Source of the DNA: Corynebacterium sp. HS2168-gen11
GTDB lineage: Bacteria > Actinomycetota > Actinomycetes > Mycobacteriales > Mycobacteriaceae
Direction of reading: 5' to 3'
Length of the DNA stretch: 64,000 bases
NCBI RefSeq assembly: GCF_024834075.1
Contig: NZ_JANUXR010000003.1
Coordinates: forward strand, 124,001-188,000
The translations under genes and the position numbers were made by a program. Positions 46,809 to 54,684 of the stretch are shown here, in pieces (position 1 is the stretch's first letter; every line of letters begins with the position of its first letter). The notes below the pieces were generated by a model that saw only the letters and a list, made by a program, of their open reading frames with translations, had not been told where the DNA came from and searched no databases.

Positions 46809-47969
46809 TTAGTGCGGTTTTAACGCGTTTTTAAAGTGGTCGAATGCACCTGCATGGTAGGTCAATTCAGTGGTGGTATTGATCAATACTTGCTTGTGCT
46901 CACCATAAGATTGCCAGTAGTTTCCGCGAACAAAGTCTAAAAATAGTTCAAATACATGTGCTTGATCGGCAGTATTGCCAGCGATCCACGGCATGTCTTC
47001 GCAGTGCAAAATTGGGCTGTGACCCCGGTGTTCGAGCAAAAACGTTTGTGGGCGCATGGAAGCGGTGCGATATGCATGCTGGCGAATTTTGCTATCGCTA
47101 ATGGCTGAGCCAACCTGGTTTTCTGGCATCGCTGGTTGCCAGTGCTTGGTGATGCCAAAAGCGTAGCGTAAGAATAGACGTGGCAATTTCGGGCGCGCGA
47201 TATGGTGCATTTCTTCCCGGGTAGTGCTAATTGCCAGTGGGATATCTGCTAATTCAGCAGGATCATAGGGGTAGGGTCCTAAAGTTAAATCGAATGGAAT
47301 CATCGCATTCATGCGGGAATAGCCACGATCTAATTGCTGACGCGAAAGTGCCCGAAGTGCTGGTTTGGTAATTGGAGTGCCAAGTGCAAAACGCAAGAAT
47401 TTCTTGCGCGCAGGAAAACCTTTTGCCGGAAACGCAGGGGACATGGCAAATGCTCGGCGGAATAATCCACTGTAATGATCTTTGCGCATCAGCCACAATA
47501 CAATGCCGCCACCTGCAGATTGTCCAGTTAAGGTGACATTGGTTGGATCGCCGCCGAAGGCTTCAATATGGTTTTGCACCCACTGTAGGGCGGTTAGACA
47601 ATCAGTGACTCCACGATACGACGATGCCGGTTCATTATGAAATTGCACAAAGCCATCTAATCCAAGGCGATATTCCACACTCACGGTGATGACATTTGCA
47701 CGTGCGAGCGCGAAAGTTTGAAAATCTGGGTCGTGGTAGCTGCCACTGACGTAACTGCCGCCGTGAATAAAAACCACGACCGGCAAATCGTCGAACTCTT
47801 TGGCGCCGTGTGGCCGTGTCACACTTAGGTGCAACGGGGTTTGGGTGCCATCGAGCAGGTCAACGGTGGTGTAGCGGATCTCGTCGAAAAAATCTACGCT
47901 ACCGTCGCTTGTGCCAATAACGTGGAATCCGGCAGTGAAGACTTCAGGGTTCTCGGACTCGGCGTGCAT
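46809..47969 (-). CDS. Carboxylesterase, type B family
   Basis: 386 residues from ATG 47969 (MHAESENPEVF), chosen because TACACT lies 7 nt upstream; the frame is open further into the dcp gene, which is a shadow. Blocks are VVVFIHGGSYVSGS (oxyanion hole), EYRLGLDGFVQF, NHIEAFGGDPTNVTLTGQSAGGG (nucleophile Ser). Shorter than the usual 480-550 residues of type B esterases, mainly by a reduced C-terminal lid. Substrate unknown. No signal peptide. Divergent from dcp across only 32 bp. Confidence 0.82.
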   Translation of the reverse strand: MHAESENPEVFTAGFHVIGTSDGSVDFFDEIRYTTVDLLDGTQTPLHLSVTRPHGAKEFDDLPVVVFIHGGSYVSGSYHDPDFQTFALARANVITVSVEYRLGLDGFVQFHNEPASSYRGVTDCLTALQWVQNHIEAFGGDPTNVTLTGQSAGGGIVLWLMRKDHYSGLFRRAFAMSPAFPAKGFPARKKFLRFALGTPITKPALRALSRQQLDRGYSRMNAMIPFDLTLGPYPYDPAELADIPLAISTTREEMHHIARPKLPRLFLRYAFGITKHWQPAMPENQVGSAISDSKIRQHAYRTASMRPQTFLLEHRGHSPILHCEDMPWIAGNTADQAHVFELFLDFVRGNYWQSYGEHKQVLINTTTELTYHAGAFDHFKNALKPH

Positions 47970-48001
47970 AAGCAGTAGTGTAGCAACTAGCATGAGTGAA
48001 C
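47970..48001. promoter_or_regulatory. 32-bp divergent region with two -10 boxes
   Basis: Minus-strand TACACT (47977-47982) is 7 nt from the esterase ATG, and plus-strand TAGCAT (47988-47993) is 8 nt from the dcp ATG. Both genes would be leaderless, and each -35 element would lie inside the other's coding sequence or promoter. Confidence 0.55.
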
Positions 48002-50038
48002 ATGACACTGAATCCGTTTTCTCAACCTTCTGAATTACCATTTGAACTTCCACCATTTGCGCAGATCGAGCTTGAGCATTTTGAACCAGCATTTCAGGAA
48101 GCGATGGCTGCACAGCTGGAAGAAATTGCTGCAATTGTGCGCAACGAAGCTGCTCCAACGTGGGAAAATACTGTCGAAGCGCTCGAGCGTTCAGGACAAT
48201 ATTTGGCGCGCGTCTCCAACGTCTTTTTTAACCTCTTGGGAACCGATACCAATGACGCGATGGAGGCCATTGCCGAAACAATCGCCCCTGTACTCGCGGC
48301 TCATACCGATGCTATCTATCTCAATGAGCAGTTGTACCAGCGTATTCAGGCAGTCACAGTGCCAACTGATCCGGAATCACAGCGTTTATATGATCTTCTA
48401 CTGCGGCGCTTTACTCGTAAGGGCGTGAATCTCACAGCGGAGCAAAAGACACAGCTTTCAGCGTTCAATGAGCGTTTATCAGTGCTGTCGCAAGCATTTA
48501 CCTCCGAGCTTGGTGCGAGCACGCGTAAGCTGGCGGTGGAATTTGCAACGGAAGACGAACTTGATGGCTTAAGCCCAGCGCGTATTGCCAGTGCGAAAAA
48601 GGCTGCTGAGGATCTTGGGAAAGCCGGGTATGTGATTGCCTTAGAATTGCCAACTGTGCAGTCGATTCAAGCAGAGCTGACGAATCCTGCTTCTCGTGCA
48701 AAGATCTATCAAGCATCCCAGCAGCGCGGTGTGAATAATCTTGCCAATGCGTTGGAGATCGTGCAGCTACGAGCACGAAAGGCAGAATTATTAGGCTATA
48801 GTTCGCATGCAGAGTTCGTGATTTCTGAAGAAACCGCCAAGACCCCTGAAGCAGTGCGCGGATTATTGCATGGATTAGCCCCAGCTGCGGCAACGAATGC
48901 GCGCAATGAATATAAATTATTAGTCGAAGCTGCAGATTCTGATATCACTGGTGCCGATTGGTCCTATTGGGAATCACAGGTGCGCCTGCGTGATTATGCC
49001 ATTGACGAAGAAGCGCTTTCACACTATTTCCCATTAGAGCAGGTGCTGCGTGACGGTGTGTTCTATGCTGCAAATCGTCTCTATGGCATTACCGTGGAAC
49101 CGCGTGATGATCTGCTCGGATACCACGAAGACGTGCAGGTCTGGGAAGTGAAAGATGAAGACGGCCAGAGCATTGGTCTGTTTTTGACTGATTATTATGC
49201 CCGCGCATCCAAGCGTGGTGGTGCATGGATGAGTTCGTTTGTCGATCAATCTGAACTCTTGGGTACCAAGCCTGTGGTGATTAATGTGATGGGCATTCCA
49301 AAGCCAGCTGATGGTTCCCAGCCGCTGCTGAATTTGGATCAATTGCGCACACTTTTTCATGAGTTCGGTCATGGCCTGCATGGTTTGCTTTCGAATGTCC
49401 GCTATCCAAGTTTAAGCGGTACGAATGTGCCACGTGACTATGTGGAGTTCCCATCGCAAATTAATGAAAACTGGGCGTTTGATCCAACGATTTTGCGCAA
49501 CTATGCCCGTCATTATGAAACAGGTGCACCAATTCCAGATGCGCTGGTTGCCAGCATTGAAAGTGCGCGAAAATTTGGCCAAGGTTTTGGCACGAGTGAA
49601 TACCTGGCTTCTGCAATCATCGATCTAGCGTGGCATTCGCTTACTACCGAACAAGCAGCAGCACTTCGCGTGTCTGATATCGATGCCTTTGAGGCACAAG
49701 CGCTTCTCGACGCTGGCTTGGATGTCGATCAGCTGGCACCGCGATATCGCACCGGATATTTTGCGCATATTTTCGGTGGCGGATATTCAGCAGGGTACTA
49801 CTCTTACCTGTGGGCAGAAGCACTCGATGCGGATGGTTTCGACTGGTTCCAAGAAGTCAATGCTGCAGGTGCACAGGCAACGGCTGAAACCACTCGCCAG
49901 GCGGGGCAACGCTTCCGTGATCTCGTCCTTTCACGCGGTGGTGCAGATGATTACACATTGGCATTTGAGCAGCTCAGAGGTCGCAGTATTGATCTTGCAC
50001 CGTTGTTGAAGCGTCGTGGGTTAGACGGAACACTGTAA
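48002..50038 (+). CDS. dcp: Peptidyl-dipeptidase Dcp, M3 family zinc metallopeptidase
   Basis: 678 residues, family length. The zinc motif HEFGH is at 453-457 with the third ligand Glu in FPSQINENW about 30 residues later. The N-terminus (NPFSQPSELPFELPPFAQIE) follows E. coli Dcp throughout. It removes C-terminal dipeptides from oligopeptides in the cytoplasm. A GTG at 47996 is an alternative start two codons earlier. Two small membrane-protein genes follow directly and may be cotranscribed. Confidence 0.92.
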   Translation: MTLNPFSQPSELPFELPPFAQIELEHFEPAFQEAMAAQLEEIAAIVRNEAAPTWENTVEALERSGQYLARVSNVFFNLLGTDTNDAMEAIAETIAPVLAAHTDAIYLNEQLYQRIQAVTVPTDPESQRLYDLLLRRFTRKGVNLTAEQKTQLSAFNERLSVLSQAFTSELGASTRKLAVEFATEDELDGLSPARIASAKKAAEDLGKAGYVIALELPTVQSIQAELTNPASRAKIYQASQQRGVNNLANALEIVQLRARKAELLGYSSHAEFVISEETAKTPEAVRGLLHGLAPAAATNARNEYKLLVEAADSDITGADWSYWESQVRLRDYAIDEEALSHYFPLEQVLRDGVFYAANRLYGITVEPRDDLLGYHEDVQVWEVKDEDGQSIGLFLTDYYARASKRGGAWMSSFVDQSELLGTKPVVINVMGIPKPADGSQPLLNLDQLRTLFHEFGHGLHGLLSNVRYPSLSGTNVPRDYVEFPSQINENWAFDPTILRNYARHYETGAPIPDALVASIESARKFGQGFGTSEYLASAIIDLAWHSLTTEQAAALRVSDIDAFEAQALLDAGLDVDQLAPRYRTGYFAHIFGGGYSAGYYSYLWAEALDADGFDWFQEVNAAGAQATAETTRQAGQRFRDLVLSRGGADDYTLAFEQLRGRSIDLAPLLKRRGLDGTL

Positions 50039-50043
50039 GTCTC

Positions 50044-50280
50044 ATGCAATCCTCATTGAGCAACGAACTTTCGCAACTGTTGACGACGTGGCCATTTTGG
50101 TTGCAAGTCAGTGTAGTATTTGTCGTTGTCGTACCGTTGTGCGCGATATTAGCGATGATCGTACTGCGAAGTGTTGATATTGCTGGAGTGTTCATCATTC
50201 GAGTACAACAAGGTATGCACGCTAAGTTCAATCAACGAATGTTTGTCTCACAAAGGAATGATACGGATGGCAAATCCTGA
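50044..50280 (+). CDS. Small membrane protein, 78 residues
   Basis: Starts 5 nt after the dcp stop. One strong membrane helix (about 18-45, WLQVSVVFVVVVPLCAILAM) with possibly a second turn, then a basic cytoplasmic tail. Function unknown. It overlaps the next small gene by 14 nt, which supports translation coupling and that both are real. Confidence 0.65.
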   Translation: MQSSLSNELSQLLTTWPFWLQVSVVFVVVVPLCAILAMIVLRSVDIAGVFIIRVQQGMHAKFNQRMFVSQRNDTDGKS

Positions 50281-50407
50281 AGAGCTTCGTAAGCAAGATC
50301 AGCGGCTGCCAAAACCGAAACGGAAATATCCACAATCACGAGTCACACAGTCACTGTATGTGTTGCTTGCCATTGTGGTATTGGCCTGGATTATCAGCAT
50401 GTTCTAG
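50267..50407 (+). CDS. Small membrane protein, 46 residues
   Basis: MANPEELRKQDQRLPKPKRK, then a single C-terminal membrane helix (about 28-45). AAAGGA lies 9 nt before the ATG at 50267; an ATG at 50258 is too near to it. Basic N-terminus, so N-in topology. Function unknown. Overlaps the preceding gene; a long inverted repeat follows immediately. Confidence 0.65.
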   Translation: MANPEELRKQDQRLPKPKRKYPQSRVTQSLYVLLAIVVLAWIISMF

Positions 50408-50408
50408 A

Positions 50409-50480
50409 ACATCAAGGCTTGGGATCAGCAATGTTTCACCTGGCACACAGCTAGGGGAGTTTGATCCCAAGCCTTGATGT
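50409..50480. repeat. 19-bp perfect inverted repeat with 34-nt loop
   Basis: 50409-50427 pairs exactly with 50462-50480. No T-run follows, so it is a poor Rho-independent terminator. It lies between the small membrane protein and the crtB promoter. Confidence 0.8.
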
Positions 50481-50677
50481 GCGCGTATGTACCTTCCGTA
50501 TGAGGTTGGTGCTGCCAGAATCATGCAAGTGATGGCGATAGTCGTGACGATGAAACGCAGATTGTTATGGTGGTGTCGTCGTAAAGCAGCTGGCAACCGA
50601 AGGTTGTTGAATCATCAGCGTAGAACCAGCTAGTCTTTGGATTATACGACCATAAAAGTGATGTGGCTTGGGGAATC

Positions 50678-51508
50678 ATGAGCAATTATTTACAGCGGTA
50701 TGACAATGCAGCGCATAAAGCTGCCAGCCAAATAATCTCATGCTATTCCACGAGTTTTTGCCTTGCGACGCAACTGCTCAGCCCCACCATTCGCGCTGAT
50801 ATTCGCAACCTGTATGCAATGGTGCGAATCGCCGATGAAATTGTCGACGGCACTGCCCAAGCTGCGCATGATGATCCAGTCCAAGCTCTGCGAGACTATG
50901 AAGCCGTAGTCCTTGCCGCACCTGACAAGCGATTTCATACTGATCCAGTGTTACATGCATATGCAGTAACCGCGAGGCGCTGCAAATTCCCAGAGGAACA
51001 TATCGCTGCGTTTTTCCGCTCGATGCGCGAAGACCTTTTACGTAGTGTGCATGACGGCACCAGCTTTGAGCAGTATATTTACGGATCTGCGGAAGTCATC
51101 GGGATCCTATGCCTCCACGTGTTTTTTGCCGGCGACACTCACGCAGTTATGCCATTAGAGCCAGGCGCTCGCGCGCTCGGAGCAGCATTTCAAAAAATCA
51201 ACTTTCTCCGCGATCTTGCCGAAGACTCTGCAGTCTTAGGGCGCAGCTATTTCCCAAGGCGCCTCGATGAAGCTGAAAAGGCAGTGATTATTGCAGATAT
51301 TCGCAACGATTTAGCGCGTGCCCACGAGGCTATTCCGCTGCTGCCTACAGGGGCGCGTAGAGGTGTGGCTGCGGCCGCGGGTTTATTTGAAGCGTTGACC
51401 AACAGGTTAGAAAACGCCACGATTGCACAGATTTATCGCCAACGTATCCGCGTGCCGCGCCATGAAAAATTGGCGATTGTGTCACGAGCAATTCTGACGA
51501 AGGGGTAG
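50678..51508 (+). CDS. crtB: Phytoene synthase
   Basis: 276 residues from ATG 50678 (MSNYLQRYDN). Head-to-head prenyl synthase with the two Asp-rich motifs DEIVD (53-57) and RDLAED, and CYSTSF near the N-terminus. It follows C. glutamicum CrtB closely along its length. It joins two geranylgeranyl diphosphates to phytoene. Followed 7 nt later by crtI. No crtE (GGPP synthase) or crtEb/crtY genes are in the window. Confidence 0.93.
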   Translation: MSNYLQRYDNAAHKAASQIISCYSTSFCLATQLLSPTIRADIRNLYAMVRIADEIVDGTAQAAHDDPVQALRDYEAVVLAAPDKRFHTDPVLHAYAVTARRCKFPEEHIAAFFRSMREDLLRSVHDGTSFEQYIYGSAEVIGILCLHVFFAGDTHAVMPLEPGARALGAAFQKINFLRDLAEDSAVLGRSYFPRRLDEAEKAVIIADIRNDLARAHEAIPLLPTGARRGVAAAAGLFEALTNRLENATIAQIYRQRIRVPRHEKLAIVSRAILTKG

Positions 51509-51515
51509 CACAGAG

Positions 51516-53021
51516 ATGAGAATCGTCGTTATTGGTGCAGGTTTTTCCGGTTTAGCAACCGCAGCGCTATTAGCGCACTATGGTCATACAGTGACTGTCG
51601 TGGAGAAGAATAGCGAGGCTGGTGGACGTTCTGGATCACTGGCTATCGATGGTTTTCGATTTGATACCGGCCCTTCGTGGTATTTGATGCCGGATGCTTT
51701 CGAGCATTTCTTCCGCCTGCTTGGCACCAGCGTTGCTGAACAATTGGAGCTCGTGCAGCTTGATCCAGGGTATCGCATCTTCCCGGAAGGTCATGAGCCT
51801 GTGGATGTGCCTGCTGATCCAGCAAAGGTATTGGAACTATTTGAGTCCATTGAACCTGGTGCAGGCATGGTACTTGAGGATTATTTGCGTAGTGCAGCTG
51901 ATATTTATCAACGTAGTATCGATCGATTTTTGTACACCACCTTTAGCAACGCATCGTTTATCCGCCCAAGTGATCTGCTGAAACTTCCACGGTTGTTGGT
52001 GCAGTCGATGCAATCGTTTGTGAATCGACAGTTTCACGATACGCGGCTGCGGCAGATTCTGACCTATCCAAGTGTATTTTTAGCGTCGCATCCAAAGCGC
52101 ACCCCTGCGTTGTATCACTTAATGAGTCATACCGATTTAACCCAAGGCGTGTTTTATCCGGTTGGTGGGTTCCATGCAATTGTGAACAGCATTGCATCAA
52201 TTGCGAAAGCAAAAGGAGTGACGTTTATCTATGATGCGGCGGTTGAAAGAATTGCGCACGATGCAGGCGTTGTCACCGGCGTTTATACCGATGATAGGTT
52301 CATTGCCGCTGATGCAGTTGTTTCGAGCGCTGATTTGTTCCATACCGAGCAGCAGTTACTTGACCCAGATGTGCGAAGTTATTCGGCATCCTATTTCAAG
52401 CGGCGTGATCCTGGGCTCAGCGCAGTTCTGGTACTGCTTGGGGTGCGCGACAAAATTGAGCAGCTTACGCACCATAATCTGATTTTCAGCAAGGATTGGG
52501 GTCCTGATTTTGCAGCTGTCTTTGAGCATGACCCAGCCCAGCAAGCCTCACGATCCATCTATATTTCTATGCCATCGGCGACTGATGCAGGTGTTGCACC
52601 AGCAGGCGATGAGAACATCTTTATTCTGATTCCAACTGCAGCCGACCCCTCGATTGGCGATGGATCAGCCTATGGTGATGCAACTCCAAAGGTAGAAGCC
52701 ATTGCTGATGCTGCCATTCAACAGCTGGCAGAAATTGTGCCAGACCTTGAGCAACGCATTGTGGTTCGACGTACGATTGGCCCAAAGGATTTTGTGACGC
52801 TCTATCATTCTCATCAAGCCAGTGCCATCGGGCCTGCCCACACACTGCGGCAATCAGCGTTTTTCCGTGGACGTAATATGTCTCGCAAAATAAAGGGCCT
52901 CTATTATGCAGGCGCAACCACCGTACCTGGTGTTGGCGTTCCGATGTGTTTGATTTCTGCAGAAAACATTGTCAAGCGGATTCACGGCGATCGATCTCAT
53001 GGCCGATTGAAAGATTCGTGA
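51516..53021 (+). CDS. crtI: Phytoene desaturase
   Basis: 501 residues. The FAD-binding start is VIGAGFSGLATAALLAHYGH, followed by EKNSEAGGRSG and later YPVGGFHAIV, and the C-terminal GLYYAGATTVPGVGVPMCL flavin motif of CrtI. It desaturates phytoene stepwise towards neurosporene or lycopene. It forms a two-gene operon with crtB, closed by a strong terminator, so the cyclase and elongase genes usual in C. glutamicum are not part of this unit. Confidence 0.94.
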   Translation: MRIVVIGAGFSGLATAALLAHYGHTVTVVEKNSEAGGRSGSLAIDGFRFDTGPSWYLMPDAFEHFFRLLGTSVAEQLELVQLDPGYRIFPEGHEPVDVPADPAKVLELFESIEPGAGMVLEDYLRSAADIYQRSIDRFLYTTFSNASFIRPSDLLKLPRLLVQSMQSFVNRQFHDTRLRQILTYPSVFLASHPKRTPALYHLMSHTDLTQGVFYPVGGFHAIVNSIASIAKAKGVTFIYDAAVERIAHDAGVVTGVYTDDRFIAADAVVSSADLFHTEQQLLDPDVRSYSASYFKRRDPGLSAVLVLLGVRDKIEQLTHHNLIFSKDWGPDFAAVFEHDPAQQASRSIYISMPSATDAGVAPAGDENIFILIPTAADPSIGDGSAYGDATPKVEAIADAAIQQLAEIVPDLEQRIVVRRTIGPKDFVTLYHSHQASAIGPAHTLRQSAFFRGRNMSRKIKGLYYAGATTVPGVGVPMCLISAENIVKRIHGDRSHGRLKDS

Positions 53022-53040
53022 AGTACATTTTGAGAACGAC

Positions 53041-53080
53041 AAAAGCGTCGACAAGCGTGACTCTGCTTGTCGACGCTTTT
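53041..53080. terminator. Terminator of crtBI
   Basis: Perfect 16-bp stem (53041-53056 with 53065-53080) with A-run and T-run ends. The arms contain GCGTCGACAAGC, close to the intergenic word GCGTCGTCAAGC. Confidence 0.92.
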
Positions 53081-53287
53081 CTGGTTGCAGCAGTCGGTTT
53101 ATTGATAGTAATTCTCTACTGCGTGTTAGCCAATTGCCTATTACTTTGAGTATGCGTACCTATTGTTGGGGGTGTGTGGCTAAAAAATTGTAAGTTTTAT
53201 TCACGGCCCTGACCTCGCACAATGGGTGAAATTGGCAATATTCTCAGACTACCATTAAAAAACTATTAACTTATTACGAAGATGTGT

Positions 53288-53299
53288 GTTAAGCTTAAC
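53288..53299. promoter_or_regulatory. 12-bp palindrome upstream of the repeat surface protein
   Basis: GTTAAGCTTAAC, 55 bp before the start codon, in an AT-rich leader. Possible operator or overlap with the -10 region. Confidence 0.4.
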
Positions 53300-53354
53300 T
53301 TATTCATCGATTACGGAAACAATCGTGATCGAGATATATCTAGGAGTTTTTTAA

Positions 53355-54491
53355 ATGATTCGTAATAACCGTGCTTGGATGCGTTCAGCAATTGCTACCG
53401 TTACTGCAACTGCAGTAATTTCTGGCGCTGTCGTCAGTGCAAATGCTCAGGAGAGTACTGAAACTACTCCAACTGCTCCAACTGCTGGTGCAGCTGGTGG
53501 CGACACCGCTGGTACCGATACCACGAAGCCTGCTGATACCACGAAGCCTGCTGATACCACGAAGCCTGCTGATACCACGAAGCCTGCTGGTGGCGACACC
53601 GCTGGTACCACTGAAGCTGGTGCAGCTGGTGGCGACACCGCTGGTACCGATACCACGAAGCCTGCTGATACCACGAAGCCTGCTGATACCACGAAGCCTG
53701 CTGGTGGCGACACCGCTGGTACCGATACCACGAAGCCTGCTGATACCACGAAGCCTGCTGGTGGCGACACCGCTGGTACCGATACCACGAAGCCTGCTGA
53801 TACCACGAAGCCTGCTGGTGGCGACACCGCTGGTACCGATACCACCAAGCCTGCTGATACCACGAAGCCTGCTGGTGGCGACACCGCTGGTACCGATACC
53901 ACCAAGCCTGCTGATACCACCAAGCCTGCTGAAGCTCCAAAGCCAGAAGAGAAGAAGGTTGCTGATATCTTCAGTGCTGATGAGAAGGCTAAGATCACGG
54001 ACGTTGTTGTTGAAGGCGCCAAGAACGATACGCTCGAAACTGACGAAGGTGTCTATACCCTTGTGAAGAACGCTTCGGGTGCAGTTATTGCTGTGAAGTT
54101 CACTGCTAAAAAAGGTTTCACTGGTCAGCCTAAGGGTATTACCGTGAAGGCAACTGTGGATGGTAAGGCAGCTGAAGCAAAGTTCATCCCAGCTGCTGTG
54201 CCAGCAACTCCAAAGAAAGATGATGAAGCTACCGACAACGACAAGACCCCAGAAGCCACTTGGGTCGGCGCTGTTGCAGTCTTGATTCCTCTGATCGCAT
54301 TGCCAGTATTTGCTCTGTTCAACTCCTTGTTCAAGAAGTTGAACTTCAAGATGCCTCAGTTGCGTCTGCCAAGCTTTATCACCTCGTTGTTGCCACAGGG
54401 TTCATCTGCTCACCAGAAGCATGAAGCAAAGCCAATGATGAAGCACGAGGAAAATAAGACCCCAGTAAAGGGCATTCCTAAGAACGCATAA
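53355..54491 (+). CDS. Secreted surface protein with DTTKPA/GGDTAGT repeats and membrane anchor
   Basis: 378 residues, AGGAGT before the ATG. Signal peptide (1-31, ending ANAQ). Residues 48-192 are a repeat region: seven GGDTAGT blocks and many DTTKPA units, the last copies in a regular 19-residue period. Then comes a beta-rich domain of about 90 residues (200-285), a membrane helix (WVGAVAVLIPLIALPVFALF, 303-322) and a Lys-rich tail. There is no LPxTG sorting motif. Probably a cell-surface stalk or adhesin-like protein. Repeat units are multiples of 3 bp, so copy number can vary without frameshift. Confidence 0.82.
   Translation: MIRNNRAWMRSAIATVTATAVISGAVVSANAQESTETTPTAPTAGAAGGDTAGTDTTKPADTTKPADTTKPADTTKPAGGDTAGTTEAGAAGGDTAGTDTTKPADTTKPADTTKPAGGDTAGTDTTKPADTTKPAGGDTAGTDTTKPADTTKPAGGDTAGTDTTKPADTTKPAGGDTAGTDTTKPADTTKPAEAPKPEEKKVADIFSADEKAKITDVVVEGAKNDTLETDEGVYTLVKNASGAVIAVKFTAKKGFTGQPKGITVKATVDGKAAEAKFIPAAVPATPKKDDEATDNDKTPEATWVGAVAVLIPLIALPVFALFNSLFKKLNFKMPQLRLPSFITSLLPQGSSAHQKHEAKPMMKHEENKTPVKGIPKNA
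53496..53930 (+). repeat. In-frame tandem repeats, 57-bp unit with 18-bp subunits
   Basis: Nearly identical DNA units encode GGDTAGTDTTKPADTTKPA, with an 18-bp subrepeat for DTTKPA. Only a few positions vary (ACGAAG versus ACCAAG near the 3' end), which indicates recent expansion. A site prone to slippage or recombination. Confidence 0.92.
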
Positions 54492-54531
54492 ATCTTTAAT
54501 CAAGCATAACGCTTGTTAAAGTTTATAACGA

Positions 54532-54568
54532 CGGGCTTGAGAACAATCTACGTTCTCAAGCCCGTTTT
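54532..54568 (+). terminator. Terminator of the repeat surface protein gene
   Basis: 13-bp perfect stem (54532-54544 with 54552-54564), 7-nt loop, then TTTT. Confidence 0.92.
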
Positions 54569-54617
54569 CCTGTTTTAATGTCTATGCGCGAAGCTCATGA
54601 AAGCATAGTGATATAAA

Positions 54618-54667
54618 AATTCCAAAGGTGCGTGAGCATAATGCTCACAGCAAACCTTTGGAATTTC
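54618..54667 (-). terminator. Terminator of malQ
   Basis: Outer stem 54618-54630 with 54655-54667 (13 bp) and an inner GTGAGCA/TGCTCAC stem. T-run on the minus strand. Confidence 0.9.
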
Positions 54668-54684
54668 GTTCTGAATAAGCGGTA

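Noticed and set aside
53496-53930. CRISPR-like direct repeats
   Set aside because: Units are contiguous and coding, with no unique spacers and no cas genes.
53447-54022. Long open frames on both strands (up to 209 codons) through the repeat region
   Set aside because: They are by-products of the 18/57-bp periodic DNA; the plus-frame protein with signal peptide and membrane helix explains the region.
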